Below, in pieces: positions 34,802-43,812 of a stretch of 64,000 bases of DNA. The stretch comes from Acinetobacter sp. WCHAc010034 (lineage in GTDB: Bacteria; Pseudomonadota; Gammaproteobacteria; Pseudomonadales; Moraxellaceae), in contig NZ_CP032279.1 in the NCBI RefSeq assembly GCF_001696615.3, positions 2,728,001-2,792,000 on the forward strand, written 5' to 3'. Position numbers and translations under genes: made by a program. The first letter of the stretch is position 1; every line of letters starts with the position of its first letter. The notes beneath the pieces were generated by a model. That model worked only from the letters and a program-made list of their open reading frames with translations, was not told the origin of the DNA and searched no databases.

Positions 34802-36652
34802 ATGAAAATTGATGCACAAGTAAAATCGATTGAAAAATTAAAGGACTATTTTTTTCTCGTACCTGACTATCAACGTGAATACGTATGGAAAGCCGATGAT
34901 CAGGTCGAGCAGTTTTTAACAGATATCGATAATGAATACGATGAAAATGCTGAGCGACAAGAAAGCTACTTTATTGGTTCAATTATCATTGTTAAAAACA
35001 AGAATAAATACGATGTGATAGATGGTCAGCAACGTCTGACCACAATTACACTCACCTTGTGCGCAATTCGAGATTTACTCTCAAATCAAGAATTAACCGA
35101 ACTGCAAAAGAACCACTTAAGTACAGTCAATAACTTACTGTATAGCTTTGACTTGGACACTGAAAAGCATTTACTTCGTCTTGAACTGCAATATGAAGAA
35201 AGCAAGAATTTTCTAGATACGCTGATCCTGAAAGAAAAATATGAAGGTGAAAATACCGCATCCATTCAAAAAATGCGTGCTGCATATCATCAAATTTATA
35301 ATTATCTTGAAAATATTTTGCAAAAAGGTGTGCCTGCCTTAACTAAATTTGCACGCTATTTCATGAGTAAAATTGATTTGGTGCTCATTGAATCTGAAGA
35401 TATTGGTAGCGCACTTAAAATTTTTGAAACCATCAACCAGCGTGGTGCAAGTTTAAATGCCATGGATTTGGTCAAAAACCTGCTGTTTAGACAAGCCAAT
35501 GAAAGTCAATTTAGTACCATTAAGGAAACATGGAAAAAAATTAATGAGGCTTTACTGCGCTGTGGAGAAGATGAAAATCCACTACGTTTCTTACGTTACT
35601 TCATGATGGCACGTTATCACAACGGTATTTTACGTGAAGATGATATCTACAATTGGATTATCACAAAATCAGGTAAAGCTATTCTGAAGTACGAGACTCA
35701 CCCCATTGAGTTGGTCAAAGAAATTGAGTTTATGGCGCAACGCTATGCGGATTTAGTCAATGCAACCAAACGATTGAGTGATGGCAGTGACTACCCACAT
35801 GTGACTCATATTGGCTTTATTAACAAATATAAAGCGCGACAACATTTGATTATGCTATTGGCATTGTCTAAACAGGCGGATAAAGCAGCAATTGATTATT
35901 TGGCTCAGCAAATTGAAAGTTTCTACTTTGTCACCAATACAGTGGGGATCTTAGGTAAAAGTAATGAACACTCATTTGCCAATTGGGTGGTCTCATTCCG
36001 TGGCAAAACAACGATAGAAGAGATTCAACAGGCTGTTGAAAAAACGATTGTGCCGTATGTATTAGAACGCTTAGATACGTTGAAATTTAAATTCTTAAAT
36101 ATCCGTCACGATGGCTATAACCCACAATATCGTCAGCGTTTTATTTTAGGCCAGTTAGAAAATCAGGCACGTACTCAAGCCGGTCTAACGGAGTTTAATT
36201 TTAAACAAATTGGCCAATTAGAAATTGAGCACATTTTCCCACAAACACCAAAAGACGATGTGTTACCAGAAGAGTTTTTGGATAAAGCGGAATACAACAA
36301 TACCATCTATAAGTTAGGTAACGTCACTTTACTCGAAAGTGTCATTAACCAAGCGATTAATAAGATGAATGATCTCACAATCAATTGGTTTGAACAGAAG
36401 CAACAAGAGTATAAAAAATCGATTTTGCTGACGGTGAATCTGCTTGATCACCAATATAACATTGGTAAAAACACAGCAATTAATAGATTCAAAGAAGATA
36501 AAAACTATATTTTTGAAAATTGGTCAAAACAAGCTATTACGGATCGTCAACAAATCATGTTGGATCTTGCGCTAGATGCGTGGCGTTTCAATGATCAGCG
36601 ACTCGATCAATATCAATTTTCAATTGAACACAAAGACACAGTGAACGCATAA
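34802..36652 (+). CDS. GmrSD-like DUF262/DUF1524 protein inside the type I operon
   Basis: A 616-residue protein with two recognisable domains. The N-terminal DUF262 (ParB-like) domain has PDYQREYVW and DVIDGQQRLTT (about residues 72-82). The C-terminal DUF1524 His-Me-finger domain has EIEHIFPQTPKDDVLPEEF (about residue 475) followed by YKLGNVTLLESVINQAINKMND. Proteins of this build include the type IV enzyme GmrSD, which cuts modified phage DNA, and the nuclease BrxU. It lies between hsdS and hsdR on the same strand, 28 and 24 bases from its neighbours. It is likely a second restriction activity in one operon. ATG at 34802 follows GGGGGT. Confidence 0.88.
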   Translation: MKIDAQVKSIEKLKDYFFLVPDYQREYVWKADDQVEQFLTDIDNEYDENAERQESYFIGSIIIVKNKNKYDVIDGQQRLTTITLTLCAIRDLLSNQELTELQKNHLSTVNNLLYSFDLDTEKHLLRLELQYEESKNFLDTLILKEKYEGENTASIQKMRAAYHQIYNYLENILQKGVPALTKFARYFMSKIDLVLIESEDIGSALKIFETINQRGASLNAMDLVKNLLFRQANESQFSTIKETWKKINEALLRCGEDENPLRFLRYFMMARYHNGILREDDIYNWIITKSGKAILKYETHPIELVKEIEFMAQRYADLVNATKRLSDGSDYPHVTHIGFINKYKARQHLIMLLALSKQADKAAIDYLAQQIESFYFVTNTVGILGKSNEHSFANWVVSFRGKTTIEEIQQAVEKTIVPYVLERLDTLKFKFLNIRHDGYNPQYRQRFILGQLENQARTQAGLTEFNFKQIGQLEIEHIFPQTPKDDVLPEEFLDKAEYNNTIYKLGNVTLLESVINQAINKMNDLTINWFEQKQQEYKKSILLTVNLLDHQYNIGKNTAINRFKEDKNYIFENWSKQAITDRQQIMLDLALDAWRFNDQRLDQYQFSIEHKDTVNA

Positions 36653-36676
36653 GTATTAAAGATTAGGGTAAGGGTA

Positions 36677-39600
36677 ATGAGTGAAGTCGGACAGCGTGAA
36701 CGTGTCACACAAGACCGTGTCGTTCAATTATTTAAAAATGATTTGGATTATCGTTATTTAGGAAACTTACATGACCTAAATAATAAAAATATTCGTGAGC
36801 AAGATTTAAAAGCATGGCTGAAAAAACGTGGTATCAGTGATGTGCTTATTCAAAAAGCATTTCGCCAATTAGATATAGCCTCAGCATTGGGTGAAGGTAG
36901 AAAGCTCTACTATGCTAATAAAGATGTTTATGAATTATTGCGCTACGGTGTTAAAGACAAAGAAGGGCAAGGTGAGCAGAAACAGACGGTATGGTTGATT
37001 GATTGGCAAAACCCAGAAGAAAATGATTTTGCCGTAGCAGAAGAAGTGTCTGTACAGGGCGAATATAAAAAACGTCCCGATGTCGTGTTATACGTTAATG
37101 GCATTGCTTTAGGTGTGATTGAGCTTAAACGCTCTACAGTAGGGTTAACCGAGGGCATTCGACAAAACTTAGATAACCAGAAAAAAGACTTCATTCGTGA
37201 TTTCTTCACGACGATGCAGTTGGTGATGGCGGGCAATGACACGCAAGGTTTACGTTACGGCACGATCGAGACGACAGAGAAGTACTATCTTGAGTGGAAA
37301 GAAGAACTAGAAAATCCTTATTCAAATAAGCTCGATTTTCATCTGAGTCGCATCTGCAATAAAGAACGCTTTTTACAGCTGATTCATGATTTTATTGTCT
37401 ACGATGCAGGCATTAAGAAGACCTGTCGTCATAATCAGTTCTTCGGTATTGAAGCAGCAAAACAAAGAATTGCAACAAGAGAAGGCGGTATCATCTGGCA
37501 TACACAAGGCTCTGGTAAAAGCTTAACCATGGTCTGGTTAGCCAAATGGATTCGAGAGAATGTACCTGATAGCCGTGTATTAATTATTACTGACCGTACT
37601 GAACTTGATGAACAGATTGAAAAAGTTTTTGGTGGGGTGGAGGAAGCGATTTATCGTACACGTAGTGGTGCTGATCTGATCCATACTTTAAACACAACCA
37701 ATCCTTGGTTGATTTGTTCTTTAGTACATAAGTTTGGTCGCCAGGTTGACGATGAAGAGGATGATGAAGCATCTTCAGCAGATTTCATCGAAGAAATGAA
37801 AAAAGCCGTACCACATGATTTTAAAGCTAAAGGCGATTTATTTGTGTTCGTGGATGAATGTCATAGAACGCAATCAGGCAAACTGCATGAGGCCATGAAA
37901 GTGATTTTACCGGAAGCCATGTTTATTGGCTTTACAGGTACGCCACTGATGAAAAAGGATAAGAAAAAATCCATTGAGGTATTTGGCTCTTATATTCATA
38001 CCTATAAATTTAATGAAGCGGTTGAAGATGGTGTGGTGCTCGATATTCGTTATGAAGCACGTGATATTGACCAACGTATTACATCACAGAAGAAAGTTGA
38101 TGAATGGTTTGAAGCCAAGACCAGACAATTATCCCCTTTAGGCAAAACCTTACTTAAACAGAAGTGGGGGACGATGCAGAAGGTGCTTTCAAGCCGTTCG
38201 AGACAGGAGCAGATTGTTGCTGATATTTTGATGGATATGGATACTCGTCCTAGGCTTATGGATGGACGAGGAAATGCCATGCTTGTCTGTTCAAGTGTTT
38301 ATCAAGCATGTACTGCCTATAAACTATTTAATGACACAGACTTAAAAGGTAAAGTCGCAATTGTGACCAGCTACCAACCTACAGCTGCGAGTATTAAAGG
38401 CGAAGAATCAGGGGCTGGACTAACAGAAAAACTAGCCAAGTATGATATTTATCGCCAAATGTTGGCAGACTACTTTGAAAAGCCAGCAGATCAAGTGGGG
38501 AATTTAGTTGAAGAGTTCGAAAAACAGGTAAAGAAAAAATTCATTGAAGAACCTGGTCAAATGCGTCTGCTCATTGTAGTTGATAAATTACTCACAGGGT
38601 TTGATGCACCGTCAGCAACATATCTATATATTGATAAATCGATGGCAGATCACAACTTATTCCAAGCGATCTGTCGTGTGAATCGTCTGGATTCTGATGA
38701 TAAAGAGTATGGTTATATCATTGACTATAAAGACCTTTTTAAATCCATTGATAAGACCATTAAAGATTATACGTCTGAAGCCTTAGATGGATATGACAAA
38801 GAAGATGTAGATGGATTACTGAAAGATCGTATTCAGTCTGCACGTTTAGATTTGGATACGGCTCTCGAAGTAGTCAAAGCATTATGTGAACCTGTGCCTG
38901 CACCTCGGTTGAGTCAAGACTATCAACATTATTTCTGCGGTAAATCTGGATTGAATTCTGAAGAAATAAAGGAAAAAGAGTCGTTGCGCTTAGCTTTATA
39001 TAAGGCGGTGAATAAACTATTGCGCAGCTATGCTAGCATTGCCAATGAGTTACCAGAAGCGGGATATACATCACAGGAAATTACCGATCTAGAAGCGGAT
39101 GTAAAGTTCTTTGAAAATGTAAGCAAAGAAATAAAAGCACATAGCGGTGATGCTGTTGACATGAAGGTCTATGAGCCTGCGATGCGTCAGTTACTGGATA
39201 TGTATATTCAGGCAGAAAGTAGCGAAGAAGTCATTAAGTTTGAAGAGTTTGGGTTAATTGATCTAATTCTAAGAAGCGATGATGATTTTAAAGGTGTACC
39301 TGAAAACATCAGAAGAAATCCTGAATCAATGGCTGAGGCAATTGAAAATAACGTCCGTAAAAAGATCGTAGAAGAGAATCCTGTAAATCCAATTTACTAC
39401 GACCAAATGTCTGTTTTACTTAATGAAATTATAGAGCTCAGACGTAAAAATGCGATTGCTTATAAAGAGTATCTTGAGAAAATACGTGATCTCACACGAA
39501 AAGTGGCTCAGCCAGCTGGACGGAATGATTATCCTGAGGGAATCAACACTCCAGGTAAACAAGCATTATTTGATAACTTTGGCAAAGATATCGAATTAAC

Positions 39601-39769
39601 GCAAAAGATTGATAAAGCTATCCAATCTAACAAATTGGCTGCATGGGTGGGTGATGATGCAAAAGAGAAAATTTTGCTCAGAGGTCTAAGCCAAGAATTG
39701 GGTATTAAGGATAAAAATGTTCTAATAGCCTATTTAACGCTTGCGCAAAAGCATCAGGAATATCATTGA
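36677..39769 (+). CDS. hsdR: HsdR, type I restriction endonuclease/translocase
   Basis: A 1030-residue motor-nuclease subunit. The N-terminal PD-(D/E)XK domain has RPDVVLYVNG and LGVIELKRS (about residues 144-152, Glu-x-Lys). Superfamily 2 helicase motifs follow: Walker A TQGSGKSLTMVW (about 275-286), DECH in FVFVDECHRTQSG (about 390), FTGTPL, and the motif VI region QAICRVNR. It translocates DNA with ATP and cuts at a distance from unmethylated sites. The C-terminal helical part contacts HsdM/HsdS. It overlaps the next gene by 4 bases. Confidence 0.96.
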   Translation: MSEVGQRERVTQDRVVQLFKNDLDYRYLGNLHDLNNKNIREQDLKAWLKKRGISDVLIQKAFRQLDIASALGEGRKLYYANKDVYELLRYGVKDKEGQGEQKQTVWLIDWQNPEENDFAVAEEVSVQGEYKKRPDVVLYVNGIALGVIELKRSTVGLTEGIRQNLDNQKKDFIRDFFTTMQLVMAGNDTQGLRYGTIETTEKYYLEWKEELENPYSNKLDFHLSRICNKERFLQLIHDFIVYDAGIKKTCRHNQFFGIEAAKQRIATREGGIIWHTQGSGKSLTMVWLAKWIRENVPDSRVLIITDRTELDEQIEKVFGGVEEAIYRTRSGADLIHTLNTTNPWLICSLVHKFGRQVDDEEDDEASSADFIEEMKKAVPHDFKAKGDLFVFVDECHRTQSGKLHEAMKVILPEAMFIGFTGTPLMKKDKKKSIEVFGSYIHTYKFNEAVEDGVVLDIRYEARDIDQRITSQKKVDEWFEAKTRQLSPLGKTLLKQKWGTMQKVLSSRSRQEQIVADILMDMDTRPRLMDGRGNAMLVCSSVYQACTAYKLFNDTDLKGKVAIVTSYQPTAASIKGEESGAGLTEKLAKYDIYRQMLADYFEKPADQVGNLVEEFEKQVKKKFIEEPGQMRLLIVVDKLLTGFDAPSATYLYIDKSMADHNLFQAICRVNRLDSDDKEYGYIIDYKDLFKSIDKTIKDYTSEALDGYDKEDVDGLLKDRIQSARLDLDTALEVVKALCEPVPAPRLSQDYQHYFCGKSGLNSEEIKEKESLRLALYKAVNKLLRSYASIANELPEAGYTSQEITDLEADVKFFENVSKEIKAHSGDAVDMKVYEPAMRQLLDMYIQAESSEEVIKFEEFGLIDLILRSDDDFKGVPENIRRNPESMAEAIENNVRKKIVEENPVNPIYYDQMSVLLNEIIELRRKNAIAYKEYLEKIRDLTRKVAQPAGRNDYPEGINTPGKQALFDNFGKDIELTQKIDKAIQSNKLAAWVGDDAKEKILLRGLSQELGIKDKNVLIAYLTLAQKHQEYH

Positions 39770-40470
39770 TCTCAACTTTAAAGATTGGTTCAATTCATAT
39801 TGAAGTGCATCGTAAAGATGTTAAAAATCTGAATATTACTGTACATCCTCCTTTGGGGGATGTACGAGTTTCTGCACCTTTAAATATGTCTGAAACAGCA
39901 GTGCGAATGGCAGTCATTGGGCGATTAGCCTGGATCAAAAAGCAACAGGCAGATTTTAATGAGCAGAGACGACAATCTAAGCGTGAAATGATGAGTGGAG
40001 AAAGTCATTATTTATGGGGTAAGCATTATAGATTAAATGTTATCGAGCGACCTGGTAAGCATTGCATAAAGAAGCATGGTCAATGGTTGGATCTATATGT
40101 AAGTCCGAGTTCTTCGATAGATAATCGTCGTAAAGTAATTGATGATTTTTACCGAATAGAGCTAAAGACAGCTTTAGATGAATTGTTGCTTGAGTGGCAA
40201 AAAAAAATGCAGGTTAAAATTTCAGCCTATGGTATTCGAAAGATGAAAACAAAATGGGGAAGTTGTAATACTGATACGGCTCGAACATTATTTAATCTTG
40301 AGTTAGCTAAAAAACCTTATGAATGCTTGGAATATATTGTAGTGCATGAATTGGTGCATTTATTCGTCCGTACTCACAATGATGAGTTTTTAGCTTACAT
40401 GAACCAATATTTACCCGATTGGAAGCAAAGAAAAGCTCTTCTGCGTGATCAACCATTAACTGACCTATAG
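39766..40470 (+). CDS. YgjP-type (SprT/M48-like) metallopeptidase coupled to hsdR
   Basis: A 234-residue protein of the YgjP/DUF45 family. The zinc-peptidase motif HELVH (residues 194-198) is in VVHELVHLFVRTHNDEF. The upstream YGIRKMKTKWGSCNTDTARTLFNLELA block is characteristic. The N-terminus IHIEVHRKDVKNLNITVHPP matches the family, which supports the TTG start at 39766 that overlaps the hsdR stop (TTGA). The family often sits beside type I hsdR genes. Its job is unproven; control of the restriction subunit by proteolysis is one idea. Confidence 0.85.
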   Translation: MISTLKIGSIHIEVHRKDVKNLNITVHPPLGDVRVSAPLNMSETAVRMAVIGRLAWIKKQQADFNEQRRQSKREMMSGESHYLWGKHYRLNVIERPGKHCIKKHGQWLDLYVSPSSSIDNRRKVIDDFYRIELKTALDELLLEWQKKMQVKISAYGIRKMKTKWGSCNTDTARTLFNLELAKKPYECLEYIVVHELVHLFVRTHNDEFLAYMNQYLPDWKQRKALLRDQPLTDL

Positions 40471-40493
40471 TTTTATTTTATTGATGTTAGAAA

Positions 40494-40883
40494 ATGAAAT
40501 ATTTGAGCTGTAAAGAAATATATGATGCAATAAAGGCATTGGGTATCCAACAAACGAATACTAGAGAATATGCTTATGAATTTCAATTGAAAAATGGGCA
40601 GTACATCTATGTGAAACGTTTATTAGATACTCAAAAACGAAATGCAGAACCATCGCGGTTAATGATACATCCATGTTTTATTGCTCTTAAAGAAGATCTA
40701 CTTTCGTTCGAAAATATTGAGTTTAGTTTTGAAGAAAAGGGTAATATGAATGCAGCCTTTGCTAAGTTTCCACAATGTGCTTTGTCTCAATGTGATGATA
40801 ATCCCACTGAATATGGTATTGGAGTAAATTTTCAAGATAAACAGAGCTTATTAAAATTAATTGTCTTTATTGAAAGTTTATAA
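40494..40883 (+). CDS. Small hypothetical protein at the end of the hsd operon
   Basis: A 129-residue soluble protein, with no transmembrane segment and no motif I know. It has strands and helices in alternation (YAYEFQLKNGQYIYVKRLL, SRLMIHPCFI). Its start is 24 bases after the metallopeptidase gene on the same strand, and a strong terminator overlaps its stop. It is therefore the last member of the restriction operon. Unknown function; possibly an accessory or immunity-type protein. Confidence 0.65.
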   Translation: MKYLSCKEIYDAIKALGIQQTNTREYAYEFQLKNGQYIYVKRLLDTQKRNAEPSRLMIHPCFIALKEDLLSFENIEFSFEEKGNMNAAFAKFPQCALSQCDDNPTEYGIGVNFQDKQSLLKLIVFIESL

Positions 40884-40927
40884 AATCAAGAAGGTGCTCA
40901 TTTGAGCACCTTCTTGATTTGGGTTTT
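40883..40927 (+). terminator. Terminator of the hsd operon
   Basis: An 18-bp perfect stem, aaatcaagaaggtgctca (40883-40900) with 40903-40920, closed by a two-base loop and followed by gggttttt. Confidence 0.85.
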
Positions 40928-41115
40928 TAAGGGTTAATAAATAATGTAAATTTATAAATTTTTCAATAGCTTAAATGGTGAGTTCAATTGCCACCATCTC
41001 AGTTATTTATGGGAATTACAATCTAAGGCCTATTCATTAGAAAGTTATATCTCTGAATAAGCCTTTAGATGGATTCATACAAGAAAGTTTGTAAAAATTA
41101 CAACTAAACAGAGGA

Positions 41116-43803
41116 TCACTCTTTAACTTCAATGTTTCCTAACATTAAATAATTCTCATGATGAGATGGTGAGTGTAGTGCCAGTAATTTTGTATCATTT
41201 AATGAAAATTTTTCCCAACTACCATCTTTTAAAATCATTTCATGGAATTCATTTATATTTGTAGAGAAATATAAACTATTAGAAGATGTAAAAATATTAA
41301 AATTTGATAGTTTAAATATTTGATCCACCGAAAAATTCATATCTTTTTTATGCCATTCAAAACCATTTTGTGATGTAAAGGATTCACAATAACCTGTTTG
41401 GCAATAATAGAAGTTATTTACTTCTTCAAAAAAAGAATTACTTTGAATAGTATCAATTTTCCAAGAGCATGTTCGCCATTTTTGGTTGTCGCTAAAGTAA
41501 AGGGCTTGTGGCTTTGCATCTACTTTCTTCTTATTAGATTTATAACTCCAACAATATTCAGCTAAGAATATAGGTAGATTAGCTTCAGGTAATATAAATA
41601 GATTCTGTATTTCTAAACCTTCATCTAAATGTGGAGAACATTCCCACTCTGTCCAACCTCCATCCAAAGTTGATGAGCACATGATAATAGATTTATTATA
41701 ATCCGATTTTTTTACAGAGTCAGAAAAGAAGCCTTTTTCTGTATAATTATACTCAGTTTTTTTGGTAAATCTCCATAACCATATATCTTTAAATTTAGTT
41801 AAGTTTTCTGTAGGATAAATCCCGTTAAAATAATCAATCCCATTGGGAATGTTTGATTTTTTCCAATTAATACCATCAGATGAATAGATGAATCCTTTTT
41901 CTTCGTAATTATTTTGAAAGATAATAAGCAAGTTATCAATAACTTTAATTTCCTTAATGTATGAAAAATCGTCTAGACATTCAATAGCTACAGAATTCCA
42001 TTTTTTTAAATCTTGGCTTATGTAAATTTTATTTTCATTGTTTGTAATTAACCAATTGTTGTTAAATGACTTAATAATGGAAATGTCTTCTGGGTGGCAT
42101 GGAGGGTTCTCTAGCTTTTGCCAGTCGATTATAATGCTTTCACCATTACTTAATGATATGGATTCTTTATTTTTTCTTTCTATCTCTTTTTGTTTTTCTT
42201 CTTCTAACTTAGCTTGTCTTTTTATTTGGACAATTGATTTTTTATATTCATTATTTTTAAAAAGTTCTAACTGCTGTACAGTATATTCACAAGCTTGCAA
42301 AAATGAATTAAGCGTATTTTCTATATTATCATTGATATAAGTAAATTGATTATGCCAATTTTCATTGGTAGCTGATGTATCTAGATCGATATCAGAATAA
42401 TCAATACTATCCTTAAATTCAATTTTTTCAAGTTTATACCTTTCTATAATTTGATTCGCTTCAAATAAATTATTTCTATGATTTGAAATAAATTCGCGAA
42501 CTTCTTTTTTATAATTATTTAGATCAGATGTACATGATGATCTTCCAAAAGAGGTTGCTGATCCGCTAACAGAGGAACGAACCTTACTAAAAAAACCTGT
42601 ATCAAAATCTGAGTCATCGTAGTAATAAGCGTAATCATTTGATTTCATTACTATGTTAAAATTTTTAAGCAGTAATGTTGTACTACCTACTGATGTGGAA
42701 TTCAGCTTGCTAATAAGTTCGTCAAAGCTATTATTTAGTTCTATCTCACTAATTTCAGCTGAGTCATATTGATCATTAGGTTGTTCAACTTCTTCATCTA
42801 AGAAACCATTTATTTCTTTGTATATATTTACAGCAAATACGCTATTATCAACAAGCTCTTCAATAATTTGCCTAAATGTGTATGAGGAGTCCAAAAAGTT
42901 AAATTCTTTTCCAAAAAATTTAGAAACTATTTTTTCAAATTTTTCATCTGAATCACAAATATTTTCGTCTGAAACCAGATCATAAATTTTATTGTATTCA
43001 CCTGACAGGAAATATAAAGCATTAAAGAATTGACTAGAAATATTTTCATCAATAAATTTATTATCAATATGGTATTCATCGTAAGATAGATTTATTAAAT
43101 TTTGGTAACTATCTAGCTTGATAACATCGATATCATTTATTAATTCTACAATAAAGTCAATAAAGCGTAGTTCTTCGTCACAATTTACCTTCATTTCTTC
43201 TAATAAAACGATAATATGATTGATATCTTTACGACTAAAATCAAATCCTCTATTGTTTTTAACAAAATCATATATTAGGTATAAAACTAATATAGTCTTT
43301 GGATGAGACTTAAATTTTCTTTTATTAGCTTTAATATTTAAAGACCATTCACTTAAGCCTAATCGAATCTCAATATTCTCGATTTTATTAACTGCTTGTT
43401 CTAAGAAATCTCTAGTTTCATAAAGTAGTTCATTTGTCGTACTAAGATTATTTCTAATAGTAGCAATACTCTGAGCTTTTATTAGATTTTGTTCTTGTAG
43501 CTCTTTTAAGTAATGCCATGCAAAATGCTGTATTATTATTAAGTCTGAGCTATTTTGGTTAATTACTTCCTGATTTTTACCAGTAAAAGAATACCAACAA
43601 CGTTTAAAAAAGCCTGTGTCTTTTATTTTATCTAGACGATCTTTTGACGTAGTTAGTAATTTAGAAGCATCAAGAGCTAGTTGTTGTGAAAAAGCTTTTT
43701 TCGTTTTTGATCTCTCTATCAGAGAACTTAATCTTGAATTTTCTTCGTCACTAAGAGGTTGATGGAAGATCTGGTCAACGGTACTGTGGTCTAAAACTGT
43801 CAT
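41116..43803 (-). CDS. Unrecognised 895-residue protein with C-terminal Asp-box (propeller-like) repeats
   Basis: Third gene of a minus-strand operon. Residues 1-550 are largely helical, with FFKRCWYSFTGKNQE and a long coiled-coil-like stretch (LKELQEQNLIKAQSIATIRN) early on and acidic Ser/Asp-rich segments in the middle. From about 580 the character changes to beta. Asp-box-like motifs recur every 40-60 residues: SQDLKKW (about 598), SSDGINW (about 648), TLDGGWTEW (about 713), FSDNQKW (about 771), SQNGFEW (about 814) and FSTNINEF (about 849). That spacing fits a beta-propeller. No signal peptide, so cytoplasmic. ATG has TTAGGAATCCATC upstream; 9 bases from the preceding gene. Function unknown; I infer a sensor or target-binding role. 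Confidence 0.7.
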   Translation of the reverse strand: MTVLDHSTVDQIFHQPLSDEENSRLSSLIERSKTKKAFSQQLALDASKLLTTSKDRLDKIKDTGFFKRCWYSFTGKNQEVINQNSSDLIIIQHFAWHYLKELQEQNLIKAQSIATIRNNLSTTNELLYETRDFLEQAVNKIENIEIRLGLSEWSLNIKANKRKFKSHPKTILVLYLIYDFVKNNRGFDFSRKDINHIIVLLEEMKVNCDEELRFIDFIVELINDIDVIKLDSYQNLINLSYDEYHIDNKFIDENISSQFFNALYFLSGEYNKIYDLVSDENICDSDEKFEKIVSKFFGKEFNFLDSSYTFRQIIEELVDNSVFAVNIYKEINGFLDEEVEQPNDQYDSAEISEIELNNSFDELISKLNSTSVGSTTLLLKNFNIVMKSNDYAYYYDDSDFDTGFFSKVRSSVSGSATSFGRSSCTSDLNNYKKEVREFISNHRNNLFEANQIIERYKLEKIEFKDSIDYSDIDLDTSATNENWHNQFTYINDNIENTLNSFLQACEYTVQQLELFKNNEYKKSIVQIKRQAKLEEEKQKEIERKNKESISLSNGESIIIDWQKLENPPCHPEDISIIKSFNNNWLITNNENKIYISQDLKKWNSVAIECLDDFSYIKEIKVIDNLLIIFQNNYEEKGFIYSSDGINWKKSNIPNGIDYFNGIYPTENLTKFKDIWLWRFTKKTEYNYTEKGFFSDSVKKSDYNKSIIMCSSTLDGGWTEWECSPHLDEGLEIQNLFILPEANLPIFLAEYCWSYKSNKKKVDAKPQALYFSDNQKWRTCSWKIDTIQSNSFFEEVNNFYYCQTGYCESFTSQNGFEWHKKDMNFSVDQIFKLSNFNIFTSSNSLYFSTNINEFHEMILKDGSWEKFSLNDTKLLALHSPSHHENYLMLGNIEVKE

Positions 43804-43812
43804 GATGGATTC

